Source: Pseudoxanthomonas beigongshangi (lineage in GTDB: Bacteria > Pseudomonadota > Gammaproteobacteria > Xanthomonadales > Xanthomonadaceae). From it: 64,000 bases of DNA. The translations under genes and the position numbers were made by a program. The first letter of the stretch is position 1. The number at the start of each line of letters is the position of its first letter. Positions 49,126 to 57,807 of this stretch are shown here, one piece after another. The DNA lies in contig NZ_JADHDV010000017.1 of assembly GCF_016820515.1 (NCBI RefSeq), positions 22,880 through 86,879 of the forward strand, read 5' to 3'. Below the pieces are notes generated by a model, which saw only the letters and a program-made list of their open reading frames with translations, was not told where the DNA came from and searched no databases.

Positions 49126-52100
49126 TCAGGCCGCGTTGCCTTCCTCGGGCTTGACCTTGAACCAGGCCGCGTACAGCGCCGGCAGGAACAGCAGGGTCAA
49201 CAGGGTCGCCACGGTCAGGCCGCCCATGATCGCCACCGCCATCGGCCCGAAGAACGCGCTGCGCGAAAGCGGGATCATCGCCAGCACCGCCGCCAGCGCG
49301 GTCAGCACGATGGGCCGGAACCGGCGCACGGTGGCATCGATGATCGCATGCCAGCGGTCATGGCCCGCGTCGATGTCCTGCTGGATCTGATCCACCAGGA
49401 TCACCGAATTGCGCATGATCATGCCCGCCAGGGCGATGGTGCCGAGCATGGCGACGAAACCGAACGGCACCCGGAAGATCAGCAGCGCCAGGGTCACGCC
49501 GATCAGCCCCAGCGGCGCGGTCATCGCCACCAGCGCCATCCGCGGGAAGCTGCGCAGCTGCAACATCAGCAGGGTCGCCACCACCAGCAGGAACAGCGGC
49601 ATGCCCGCGTTGATGGAATTCTGCCCGCGCGCCGAATCCTCGACGGTGCCGCCCGTCTCCAGCAGGTAGCCTTCCGGCAGCGCCTTGCGGATGTCCTCCA
49701 GGGTCGGCTGGATCTGCCCCACCACGGTCGGCGGGGTCAGATCATCGGTATTGAGATCCGCACGCACGGTCACCGTCGGCAGGCGGTTGCGGTGCCAGAT
49801 GATGCCGTCCTCAAAGGCGTACTCCAGGTTGGCGATCTGCGACAGCGGCACGCTTCCGCCATTGCTGGTCGGCACCGCCAGGCTGCCGACCAGATCCATG
49901 CGCGCGCGTTCCTGCTCCGGACCACGCAGCAGGATCTCGACCAACTCGTTGCCCTCGCGATAGGTGCTCACGTGCAGGCCCGACAGTGAACTGGTCAGGA
50001 AGTGCGATACCTGCGCGGTGCTCACGCCGAGCGCGCGGGCGCGATCCTGGTCGATCACCAGGCGCACGATCTTGCTGGGTTCATCCCAGTCGAGATTGAC
50101 GTTGGCGACATTGGGGTTCGCGCGCACCTTCTCGGCCACCTGGCGTGCCAGCGCCTGCACGCGATCAATGTGTTCGCCCGACACGCGGAACTGGATCGGA
50201 TAGCCCACCGGCGGTCCATTCTCCAGCCGGGTCACCCGGAACTGCAGTTGCGGGAATTTCGGCGCGACTTCCTCAATCAGCCATTTGCGTGTCGATTCGC
50301 GCGTCTCGATGTCATCGGCCAGCACCACGAACTGCGAGAAATTGGCCTGTGGCAATTGCTGGTCCAGCGGCAGGTAGAAACGCGGCGAGCCGGTGCCGAT
50401 GTAGGCCACGTAGTTCTGGATGCCTTCGCGCTTGGCCAGCAGCTTCTCCAGTTGGCGTGCCTGCGCATCGGTGGACTTGAGCGAGCTGCCTTCGGCCAGC
50501 TCCAGATCCACCATCAGTTCCGGACGCACCGAATCGGGGAAGAACTGTTGCGGAATGAAACGGAACATCACGATCGACAGTACGAATGCCAGCACGGTCA
50601 CGCCAATCACCAGCCAGCGATGGCGCAGGCAGGCATCCAGCAGCTTGCGGAACTTCTGGTAGAACGGCCGCTGGTAGGGGTCGTGATCGTGGGCGTCATG
50701 CGGCGCGGGTTCCAGCCAGCCGGCCAGTGCGGGATGGCGATCGGCCAGGCGCGCGCGCAGGCCATGCCAGCGCGCGGCCAGCGAACCCGGTTTGGGCGGG
50801 CGCGGCTGGTCCAGATCCGGCAGCATCTTGTCGCCGAGATAGGGAATGAACAGCACCGCCGCGATCCACGACACCACCAGCGCGATCGTCACCACCTGGA
50901 ACAACGAGCGCGTGTATTCGCCGGTGCTCGACGCGGCGGTCGCAATCGGCAGAAAGCCGGCGGCCGTGACCAGGGTGCCGGTCAGCATCGGGAAGGCGGT
51001 CGACTCGTAGGCAAAGCTCGCCGCCTTCAGCCGGTCGTAACCCTGCTCCATCTTGATGGCCATCATCTCCACCGCGATGATCGCGTCGTCCACCAGCAGG
51101 CCCAGCGCCAGCACCAGCGCGCCCAGCGAGATCTTGTGCAGGCCGATGCCGAAGTAATGCATCACCGCGAAGGTCATCGCCAGCACCAGCGGGATCGAGA
51201 CCGCCACCACCAGGCCGGTACGCAGACCCAGCGAGAAGAAGCTCACCACCAGCACGATGATCACCGCCTCGGTCAGTACCCGCACGAACTCGCCGACCGA
51301 TTCCTCCACCGCATGCGGCTGGTCGGATACCTTGCGCAGCTGCATGCCGACCGGAAGGGTCTTCTGCAGGCGCTGGAATTCGTGTTCCAGGGTATCGCCC
51401 AGCTTGAGGATGTCGCCGCCGTCCTTCATCGCGACCGCGATGCCGATGGCGTCCTCGCCCATGAAGCGCATCTTCGGCGCGGATGGATCCGCGAAGCCGC
51501 GACGCACTTCGGCGATGTCGCCCAGGCGCACCGTGCGGCCGCCGGCGTGGATCGGGAACTCGCGGATCTCCTCGACCGAACTGAATTCGCCGCTGACGCG
51601 CAGTTGCACGCGATCGCTCGGCGTCTCGAAGAAGCCGGCCGGGGTCATCGCGTTCTGCTCGTCCAGCGCCTGCTGCACCGCCGTCAACGGGATGCCCAGC
51701 GTCGCCAGCTTGGTGTTGGACAGTTCAATCCAGACCTTCTCGTCCTGCAGTCCGACCAGTTCCACCTTGCCCACGTCGGATACGCGCTGCAGTTCCAGCT
51801 GGATGCGGTCGGCGTAGTCCTTCATCACCGCATAGTCGAAACCCGGCCCGGTCAACGCATAGATGTTGCCAAAGGTGTCGCCGAACTCGTCATTGAAGAA
51901 CGGCCCCACCACGCCTTCGGGCAGGGTATAGCGGACGTCGCCGACCTTCTTGCGGATCTGGTACCAGAGTTCGGGAATGTCCCTGGAGTTGAGCGAATCC
52001 CGGGCCATGAAGATGACCTGCGACTCGCCAGCCCGCGAATAGGAACGGATGAACTCGTACTTCCCGGTGGTCATCAGCGCCTTCTCGATGCGCTCGGTGA

Positions 52101-52296
52101 CCTGCTTGGACACTTCGTCTGCGGTCGCGCCGGGCCATACCGTGCGCACGACCATCGCCTTGAAAGTGAACGGTGGATCCTCGGATTGGCCCAGGTGCCG
52201 GTACGACCAGGTACCGATAAGCGCCAGCACGATCATCGCGAACAGCACCAGCGAGCGGTTGGTCAGGGCCCACTCGGAGACATTGAAGCGGCGCAT
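49126..52296 (-). CDS. RND-family efflux pump inner-membrane permease
   Basis: A 1056-residue RND permease driven by the proton gradient. TM1 begins near residue 12 (ALTNRSLVLFAMIVLALIGT). TM4 carries the proton-relay pair in ALGLLVDDAIIAVEMMAIKM. The large periplasmic loops (about 40-335 and 560-870) and twelve membrane helices follow the usual order. Sequence features place it in the multidrug/unknown-substrate HAE1 branch rather than the metal CzcA type. The adaptor gene lies upstream (76-nt gap) and the tolC gene is nearby at 55071. The substrate is not predictable. Confidence 0.93.
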   Translation of the reverse strand: MRRFNVSEWALTNRSLVLFAMIVLALIGTWSYRHLGQSEDPPFTFKAMVVRTVWPGATADEVSKQVTERIEKALMTTGKYEFIRSYSRAGESQVIFMARDSLNSRDIPELWYQIRKKVGDVRYTLPEGVVGPFFNDEFGDTFGNIYALTGPGFDYAVMKDYADRIQLELQRVSDVGKVELVGLQDEKVWIELSNTKLATLGIPLTAVQQALDEQNAMTPAGFFETPSDRVQLRVSGEFSSVEEIREFPIHAGGRTVRLGDIAEVRRGFADPSAPKMRFMGEDAIGIAVAMKDGGDILKLGDTLEHEFQRLQKTLPVGMQLRKVSDQPHAVEESVGEFVRVLTEAVIIVLVVSFFSLGLRTGLVVAVSIPLVLAMTFAVMHYFGIGLHKISLGALVLALGLLVDDAIIAVEMMAIKMEQGYDRLKAASFAYESTAFPMLTGTLVTAAGFLPIATAASSTGEYTRSLFQVVTIALVVSWIAAVLFIPYLGDKMLPDLDQPRPPKPGSLAARWHGLRARLADRHPALAGWLEPAPHDAHDHDPYQRPFYQKFRKLLDACLRHRWLVIGVTVLAFVLSIVMFRFIPQQFFPDSVRPELMVDLELAEGSSLKSTDAQARQLEKLLAKREGIQNYVAYIGTGSPRFYLPLDQQLPQANFSQFVVLADDIETRESTRKWLIEEVAPKFPQLQFRVTRLENGPPVGYPIQFRVSGEHIDRVQALARQVAEKVRANPNVANVNLDWDEPSKIVRLVIDQDRARALGVSTAQVSHFLTSSLSGLHVSTYREGNELVEILLRGPEQERARMDLVGSLAVPTSNGGSVPLSQIANLEYAFEDGIIWHRNRLPTVTVRADLNTDDLTPPTVVGQIQPTLEDIRKALPEGYLLETGGTVEDSARGQNSINAGMPLFLLVVATLLMLQLRSFPRMALVAMTAPLGLIGVTLALLIFRVPFGFVAMLGTIALAGMIMRNSVILVDQIQQDIDAGHDRWHAIIDATVRRFRPIVLTALAAVLAMIPLSRSAFFGPMAVAIMGGLTVATLLTLLFLPALYAAWFKVKPEEGNAA

Positions 52297-52372
52297 GGTC
52301 AGCGACTCCCTTCAATGGATGCGACGCGAAGCGGCCGCGCGGGCGCGCGCGCCATGCTGATCGTCGCTTTCA

Positions 52373-53500
52373 TCAGCGCGCTTCCTTGGCGGGTGCCGCC
52401 AGCACGGGACGGTTGTCGCGATCCACGGGCGTCACCGCCACGCCTTCGCGCAGCAGATGGCCACCGCCGGCCACGACCCAGTCGGTCGCGGCGACGCCGG
52501 ACAGCACGGGTACTTCGGTATCACCATAGGCGCCGAGCCGAACCGGTCGCAGCGACACCTTGGCGGTCTTCGGATCCACCACCCAGACCGCGGTGCCGCC
52601 CTTGGCACCACGCTGCACCGCCGACAGCGGCAGCTTCAATGCCGCCTTGGCGCCATGTTCCTGTACGTAGACGCGCGCGCTCTGGCCCAGCTCGACCGCG
52701 TTGACCGCTTCGCCGACCAGGCTGACCCGCGCGGCGTAGGTGCGGGTCTGCGAATCGGCCGCGGGTGCGATTTCGCGGATGGTGCCCGGCAACCGCTCAC
52801 CCGGCGCATTCCATAGTTCCACCAGTACCGGCTGATCGACGCTGAACTCGCGGATGCGGTTTTCCGGCAGGCCGATCGCGACCTCGCGCCCGCCATCGGC
52901 GGCCAGCGTGTAGATGGTCTGGCCGGCGGCCACCACCTGGCCCGCTTCGGCCTGGCGGCTGGCGATCACCCCGTCGCGCGGCGCGCGCAGTTGCGAATAG
53001 CCCGCCTGGTTGCGCATCACTTCCATCTGCGCGCGGGCGGCGCGGGCGCGGCCTTCGGCGGCCTTCCAGGCCGCGACCTGCGCATCGTAGGCCGAGCGGC
53101 TGACTACCGACTGCTCGACCAGCTTGGCATAACGGTCCCGATCGCCCCGGGTGCGGGCCAGTTCGGCCTCGGCCGCGGCCAGTTCGGCGCGCGCGGCCTG
53201 CTCCTGCAGGCTGAAATCACCCGGATCCAGCAGCGCCAGGATTTCTCCGCGCCGCACCCGCGCGCCGGCATCGACGTTTCGACGGGTCAGGTTGCCGCCG
53301 ACCCGGAACGACAGCGGACTTTCCTCGCGGGCCCGCACCTCGCCCGCGTAAGCCGTCAGCGCGGCCTCGACCCCGCCGGCGGGATGCACCACCATGGCCG
53401 GCCGCGGGGTTTCCGCGGCTTCATCGCTTCCTCCGCAGGCCGACAGCGCCAATCCGAGGAACAGACCCATTCCGATCCCGCGCAAGCCGTGCCTGTGCAT
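52373..53500 (-). CDS. RND efflux periplasmic adaptor lipoprotein
   Basis: A 375-residue membrane-fusion protein anchored by lipidation at C22 (lipobox LSAC). Order of domains: a split lipoyl domain (around residues 55-90 and 170-205), a helical hairpin at about 95-165 rich in Ala/Glu/Arg, then beta-barrel and membrane-proximal domains to the C-terminus. It bridges the RND permease at 49126-52296 and a TolC-type channel. It is transcribed away from the TetR gene, which begins 81 nt away on the other strand. Confidence 0.92.
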   Translation of the reverse strand: MHRHGLRGIGMGLFLGLALSACGGSDEAAETPRPAMVVHPAGGVEAALTAYAGEVRAREESPLSFRVGGNLTRRNVDAGARVRRGEILALLDPGDFSLQEQAARAELAAAEAELARTRGDRDRYAKLVEQSVVSRSAYDAQVAAWKAAEGRARAARAQMEVMRNQAGYSQLRAPRDGVIASRQAEAGQVVAAGQTIYTLAADGGREVAIGLPENRIREFSVDQPVLVELWNAPGERLPGTIREIAPAADSQTRTYAARVSLVGEAVNAVELGQSARVYVQEHGAKAALKLPLSAVQRGAKGGTAVWVVDPKTAKVSLRPVRLGAYGDTEVPVLSGVAATDWVVAGGGHLLREGVAVTPVDRDNRPVLAAPAKEAR

Positions 53501-53537
53501 CGCGACTCCGTTGTCATTCAGTAATTAATGGACTTGC

Positions 53538-53561
53538 CGGTATAGTATAAATATCGAACCG
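53538..53561. promoter_or_regulatory. Candidate TetR operator between divergent efflux and regulator genes
   Basis: The A/T-rich 80-nt gap between the adaptor gene (53500) and the TetR gene (53581) holds an imperfect 24-bp palindrome, CGGT-N4-TAT-N2-ATA-N4-ACCG. It overlaps possible -10 sequences for both directions (TATACT on the minus strand, TATAAA on the plus). Position and symmetry fit autoregulatory repression by the adjacent TetR protein; exact half-sites are uncertain. Confidence 0.4.
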
Positions 53562-53580
53562 AGTAGTCTAGTATTGCCGA

Positions 53581-54246
53581 ATGGCCAGCCCCGTTCCCCC
53601 CGCCAGCCGCCGTCCTGCCGCCAAGCCCGCCACCGGGCCCGGGCGTCCGAAGGATCTCGGCAAGCGTGCCGCCATCCTCGACGCCGCCAAGCGGCTGTTC
53701 GCCCGCGAGGGCTTCGGAGGAACCTCGATGGATCAGATCGCCGCCGAGGCCGGCGTCTCCAAGCTGACCGTATACAGCCATTTCGGTGACAAGGAAGCCT
53801 TGTTCACCGAGGCCGTGCGGGCCAAATGCGAGGAAATGCTGCCCGACGATCTGTTCCAGATCGAACTCAAGGGACCGCTGCGCGACCAGTTGCGGGTCAT
53901 CGCCCAGGCGTTTTTCGCCCTGATCAGCAGCGACGAGGCCATCAGCACCCACCGGATGATGCTGGTGCCCGGCAACATCGACGACAACCTGAAGCAGGTG
54001 TTCTGGCAGGCCGGGCCGCAGCGCACCCACGACGCCTTCGCCGCCCTGCTGCAGGCGCGCGTGGATGCCGGCGAGCTGGATATCCCCGACGTGCCCCGGG
54101 CCGCCGAGCAGTTCTTCAGCCTGATCAAGGGCGATCTCCATGGACGCATGATGTGCGGCTTGTGCGAGCGGCCCGGCCGGGGTGACGTGGACAGCCACCT
54201 GGATGCCGGCGTGGACCTGTTCCTGCGGGCCTACGGAAAGCGCTAG
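53581..54246 (+). CDS. TetR-family transcriptional regulator of the RND pump
   Basis: A 221-residue TetR-type repressor. The helix-turn-helix lies at about residues 28-75: RAAILDAAKRLFAREGFGGT, SMDQIAAEAGVSKLTVYSHF, then GDKEALF. A C-terminal ligand-binding helical domain follows. A disordered Pro/Ala/Arg-rich stretch of about 25 residues precedes the DNA-binding domain. It diverges from the efflux adaptor gene, so it probably represses the pump and responds to one of its substrates. Confidence 0.9.
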   Translation: MASPVPPASRRPAAKPATGPGRPKDLGKRAAILDAAKRLFAREGFGGTSMDQIAAEAGVSKLTVYSHFGDKEALFTEAVRAKCEEMLPDDLFQIELKGPLRDQLRVIAQAFFALISSDEAISTHRMMLVPGNIDDNLKQVFWQAGPQRTHDAFAALLQARVDAGELDIPDVPRAAEQFFSLIKGDLHGRMMCGLCERPGRGDVDSHLDAGVDLFLRAYGKR

Positions 54247-54393
54247 GCTCATGCCGCCGAGGATGCCCGACGGAGGTCGCGGTGACTTCCGGCACTGCGC
54301 CCTGCGGGGGCCAGCCGCGATCCTTCCCGAGCGCGACCGGGGCCGTCCCGGTAAAATGCTCGACCCAGTCCCACGCGCCGGATGATTTCCCCC

Positions 54394-55050
54394 ATGACGA
54401 TCGATTACTCCCTCGCCCGCGAAAACATGGTCGAACAGCAGGTACGTCCCTGGGACGTGCTGGAAGTCCGCGTGCTGGACGTGCTGGCCACGCTGCCGCG
54501 CGAGGCGTTCGTCCCGGAGATTCACCGCGCGCTGGCCTACGCGGATCTGGAGATCCCGCTGGGCCATGGCCAGAAGATGATGAAGCCGGTGCTCGAGGGC
54601 CGTACCCTGCAGGCGCTCAACATCCAGTCCGATGAGGAAGTGCTGGAGATCGGCACCGGCAGCGGCTACATGGCGGCCTGCCTGGGCGCGCTGGCGCGCG
54701 ACGTGGTGAGCCTGGAAATCCAGCCCGAACTGGCCGCCGCCGCGCGCGAGCGCCTGGATCGCACCGGCCTGGGCAACAACGTACGCATCGAAACCGCGGA
54801 TGCGCTGCACTACACGACCGAGCGCCGCTTCGATGCGATCTGCGTGACCGCGGCGGTGGACAGCATCCCGGCGCGTTTCCTGGAATGGCTGCGCCCCGGT
54901 GGCCGCCTGTTCGTCGTGCGCGGACAGTCGCCGGTGATGGAAGCGGTCCTGCACCACGCCGATGTCAACGGCGGCCGCATCGAATCGTTGTTCGAGACTG
55001 ATCTCGCCTACCTTGTCGGCGCCGCCCCGGCGCCGAAGTTCGTCTTCTAA
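54394..55050 (+). CDS. pcm: Protein-L-isoaspartate O-methyltransferase-like protein
   Basis: A 218-residue SAM-dependent methyltransferase of the PCMT family, which repairs isoaspartyl residues. The N-terminus MTIDYSLARENMVEQQVRPW, the glycine-rich SAM motif VLEIGTGSGYMAACLGALAR and acidic residue in VVSLEIQPELAAAARERL are clear. This group in proteobacteria is more divergent from E. coli Pcm, so the activity is inferred. The ATG at 54394 is preferred to 54382. It precedes tolC by 20 nt, as in related xanthomonads. Confidence 0.82.
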   Translation: MTIDYSLARENMVEQQVRPWDVLEVRVLDVLATLPREAFVPEIHRALAYADLEIPLGHGQKMMKPVLEGRTLQALNIQSDEEVLEIGTGSGYMAACLGALARDVVSLEIQPELAAAARERLDRTGLGNNVRIETADALHYTTERRFDAICVTAAVDSIPARFLEWLRPGGRLFVVRGQSPVMEAVLHHADVNGGRIESLFETDLAYLVGAAPAPKFVF

Positions 55051-55070
55051 AGGATCAATAAGGAAACCGC

Positions 55071-56462
55071 ATGAGCCGTCGCCCCCTCGTACTCGCGCTC
55101 GCCCTTGCCCTGCCCGTCGGCGCCAGCGCCACCGACCTGCTCCAGACCTTCGATCTGGCGCGGACCGGCGATACCCAGCTGTCGATCGCCGAGTCCAACA
55201 CGCTGAGCACCAAGGAAGGCAAGGTGCAGGCACGCGCCGCGCTGCTTCCGCAGCTCGATGGCTCGGTAGGCTATGAGCGTTCGCACAGCAGCCGACCCGG
55301 CAATTTCCAGCAGGATGAATTCGGCAACGTCGTCGCGGTCGGCGACACCAAGGGCCGCACCTACGGTGCGACGCTGAGCCAGTCGATCTTCGACTGGAGC
55401 CGCATCTCCAACCTGCGTGCCGAGCGCGCCAACAGCACCGCGGCCGACTACAACCTCAACTCGTCGAACCAGGAGCTGATCACCCGCACGTCGGCGGCCT
55501 ACTTCGACGTGCTGATCGCGATCGAGTCGCTGGCCGCGGCACAGACCAACGAAGCCGCCGCCAAGAAGCAGTTCGACTACACCCAGAAGCGCCTCGAAGT
55601 CGGCCTGGCGCCGATCACCGACGTGCATGAAGCCCGCGCGCAGTACGACAGCGCCCGCGCCAGCACCATCCTGAGCCGCAACACCCTGGACGACACCTAC
55701 CGCGCCCTGACCGAACTGACCGGCCAGCCGATCAGCAACCTGCAGGGCCTGCCGGACGATTTCCGTCCCGAACTGCCGGCCGAGCAGTCGGCGCAGGGCT
55801 GGGTGGATCGCGCGGTCGAACAGAATCCGGCGCTGAAAGCCGCCGAGTTCCAGAAGCAGGCCGCCGACTTCGGCGTGTCCAGTGCGCGCGCCGGCCACTA
55901 CCCGACCCTCAGCTTCCAGGGCAGCTACAGCAACGGCGCCAATTGGGATTCGGTGCACGGCCCCGGCAGCCCGGGCATTTCGAGCGATTCCGAAGGCCAC
56001 CGGTGGGGCATCACCCTGAACGTGCCGCTGTTCGCCGGTGGCGCCACCCAGTCGCGCGTGCGCCAGGCCCTGGCCCAGCGCGACATCGCCGACGATACCG
56101 TCGAGCAGACCAAGCGCGCCCTGGTCCGCAACACCAGCAATGTCTATCAGGCGCTGGTCGCGGGCGTGAGCGAAGTCGAGGCCCGCCGCCTGGCGGTGGT
56201 GTCGGCGCAGAGCGCCTACGACGCTTCCGAAGTCGGCCTGGAAGTCGGTACCCGCACCGTGCTGGACGTGCTGCAGAACCAGCGCACACTGTTCCAGGCG
56301 CAGGTCGAGTATGCCCGCTCCAAGTACCAGTACCTGCAGAACCGGCTGTTGCTGGAGCAGGCCGCCGGCACGTTGGAGCGCGCCGATGTCGAAGACGTGA
56401 ACCGCCTGCTGACGGTCAACGCCGAGGCACGTCTGGCGCCGGCGGCCACCAGCGCCAACTGA
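55071..56462 (+). CDS. tolC: TolC-family outer-membrane channel
   Basis: A 463-residue outer-membrane efflux channel. The signal peptide ends near SASA (residue 21). Two repeated OEP halves with long coiled-coil helices and beta strands follow: ADYNLNSSNQELITRTSAAY and TAYFDVLIAIESL in the first half, and TVEQTKRALVRNTSNVYQAL in the second. AAGGAAACCGC precedes the ATG. It would complete the tripartite RND pump encoded nearby and may also serve type I secretion. A strong terminator follows at 56486-56516. Confidence 0.93.
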   Translation: MSRRPLVLALALALPVGASATDLLQTFDLARTGDTQLSIAESNTLSTKEGKVQARAALLPQLDGSVGYERSHSSRPGNFQQDEFGNVVAVGDTKGRTYGATLSQSIFDWSRISNLRAERANSTAADYNLNSSNQELITRTSAAYFDVLIAIESLAAAQTNEAAAKKQFDYTQKRLEVGLAPITDVHEARAQYDSARASTILSRNTLDDTYRALTELTGQPISNLQGLPDDFRPELPAEQSAQGWVDRAVEQNPALKAAEFQKQAADFGVSSARAGHYPTLSFQGSYSNGANWDSVHGPGSPGISSDSEGHRWGITLNVPLFAGGATQSRVRQALAQRDIADDTVEQTKRALVRNTSNVYQALVAGVSEVEARRLAVVSAQSAYDASEVGLEVGTRTVLDVLQNQRTLFQAQVEYARSKYQYLQNRLLLEQAAGTLERADVEDVNRLLTVNAEARLAPAATSAN

Positions 56463-56485
56463 TCGGACCGCACCATCGACAAGTG

Positions 56486-56516
56486 AAAACGGCGGGCTTC
56501 GGCCCGCCGTTTTTTT
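56486..56516 (+). terminator. Terminator of tolC (probably bidirectional)
   Basis: Stem ACGGCGGGC/GCCCGCCGT (56489-56497 and 56502-56510) with a UUCG loop, followed by seven T residues from 56510 to 56516 and preceded by AAAA. It lies between the convergent tolC and CoA-transferase genes and could act in both directions. Confidence 0.93.
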
Positions 56517-56558
56517 GTAAGTTCAATCCAGATTCCTGCCGCGCGGCCGCGGGCGGCC

Positions 56559-57800
56559 TCAGGAGATGAGGCCGCGAGCGCGCAGCTCGTCGATTTCCCG
56601 TGGAGAGAATCCCGACTCGCGCAGGACTTCTTCGCTGTGCTGGCCCAGCATCGGCGGCGCGCTTCGATAGCGCACCGGCGTGGCCGACAATCGCAGCGGG
56701 CTGGCCACCATCGGCAACGCGTCCCGTGCGGGGTGATCCACGCTCACCCGCAGGCCGCGGGCACGCACCTGCGGGTCCGCGAACACTTCGTCGATGTCGT
56801 TGACCGGGCTGCAAGGAATGCCACCGGCTTCGAGCACGGCCAGCCAATCCGCGCGGCCGCGCATGCGCATCGCGTCCGCGATCAATGGAACCAGCACGTC
56901 GCGGTTGCGCACGCGATCGGCGTTGCGGGCGAAACGCGGATCGCCGGCCCATTCCGGATGTCCGGCGATGGCGCAGAAACGCGCGAACTGCGCGTCGTTG
57001 CCCACCGCGAGAATGACGTGGCCGTCGGCGGCCTCGAACGCCTGGTACGGCACGATGCTCGGATGGCCGTTGCCCATTCTTTGCGGCACGACGCCGCCCA
57101 CCAGGTACTGGCTGCCGAGATTGGCCAGCATCGCCACCTGCGCATCGAGCAACGCCATGTCGATGACCTGCCCTTCTCCGGTCGCGTCGCGATGCCGCAG
57201 CGCGGCCAGGATGGCGACGGTGGCGTACATGCCGGTGAACAGATCGGCGACGGCGACGCCCACTTTCTGTGGTCCCGCGCCGGGCAGACCGTCGCGTTCG
57301 CCGGTCACGCTCATCAGGCCGCCCAGCCCTTGCACGGCGAAGTCGTAACCGGGGCGGCGCGCATACGGCCCGGTCTGTCCGTAGCCGGTGATCGAGCAAT
57401 AGATCAGGCGCGGATCGTCGGTGCGCAGGCGGGCGGCGTCCAGTCCATAGCGCGCCATTTCGCCGACCTTGAAGTTCTCCACCACCACGTCGCAGCCCCG
57501 TGCCAGCCGGCGGATCAACGCCTGCCCGTCGGCGGTCGCGATATCCACCGCCAGCGATCGCTTGTTGCGGTTGGCGCACAGGTAATACGACGACTCGCCG
57601 GTCTCGTGGCCATCGTGATCGCGCAGGAATGGCGGGCCCCAGCCACGGGTATCGTCACCGCTGCCGGGGCGCTCGATCTTGATCACGTCCGCGCCCAGAT
57701 CCGCGAGCGTCTGCGTGCACCAGGGCCCTGCGAGCACCCGCGACAGATCCAGCACGCGCACGCCGGCCAGCGCCTGTGGAGGAATGACGGGCGTACTCAC
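56559..57800 (-). CDS. Class III (CaiB/BaiF) CoA-transferase
   Basis: A 413-residue family III CoA-transferase with LAGVRVLDLSRVLAGPWCTQ at the N-terminus, VIKIERPGSGDDTR, and the catalytic Asp region VGVAVADLFTGMYATVAILA. The YCSITGYGQTGPYARRPGYD segment is diagnostic. It begins 7 nt after the waaA stop and so is probably on the waaA transcript, an unusual partner for an LPS gene. It is a paralogue, not a duplicate, of the CoA-transferase at 6629-7816. Substrate unknown. Confidence 0.9.
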   Translation of the reverse strand: MSTPVIPPQALAGVRVLDLSRVLAGPWCTQTLADLGADVIKIERPGSGDDTRGWGPPFLRDHDGHETGESSYYLCANRNKRSLAVDIATADGQALIRRLARGCDVVVENFKVGEMARYGLDAARLRTDDPRLIYCSITGYGQTGPYARRPGYDFAVQGLGGLMSVTGERDGLPGAGPQKVGVAVADLFTGMYATVAILAALRHRDATGEGQVIDMALLDAQVAMLANLGSQYLVGGVVPQRMGNGHPSIVPYQAFEAADGHVILAVGNDAQFARFCAIAGHPEWAGDPRFARNADRVRNRDVLVPLIADAMRMRGRADWLAVLEAGGIPCSPVNDIDEVFADPQVRARGLRVSVDHPARDALPMVASPLRLSATPVRYRSAPPMLGQHSEEVLRESGFSPREIDELRARGLIS

Positions 57801-57807
57801 CTGCGCG

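Noticed and set aside
53518..55233. A 571-codon minus-strand frame across the TetR and PCMT genes
   Set aside because: No recognisable domains; it spans the intergenic promoter area and is antisense to two well-identified genes.
47490..56516. Two nearly identical GGCGGGC-UUCG-GCCCGCC elements (47491 and 56491) as a dispersed repeat or mobile element
   Set aside because: Both sit right after operon ends with T tracts and are ordinary UUCG-loop terminators; flanking sequences are unrelated.
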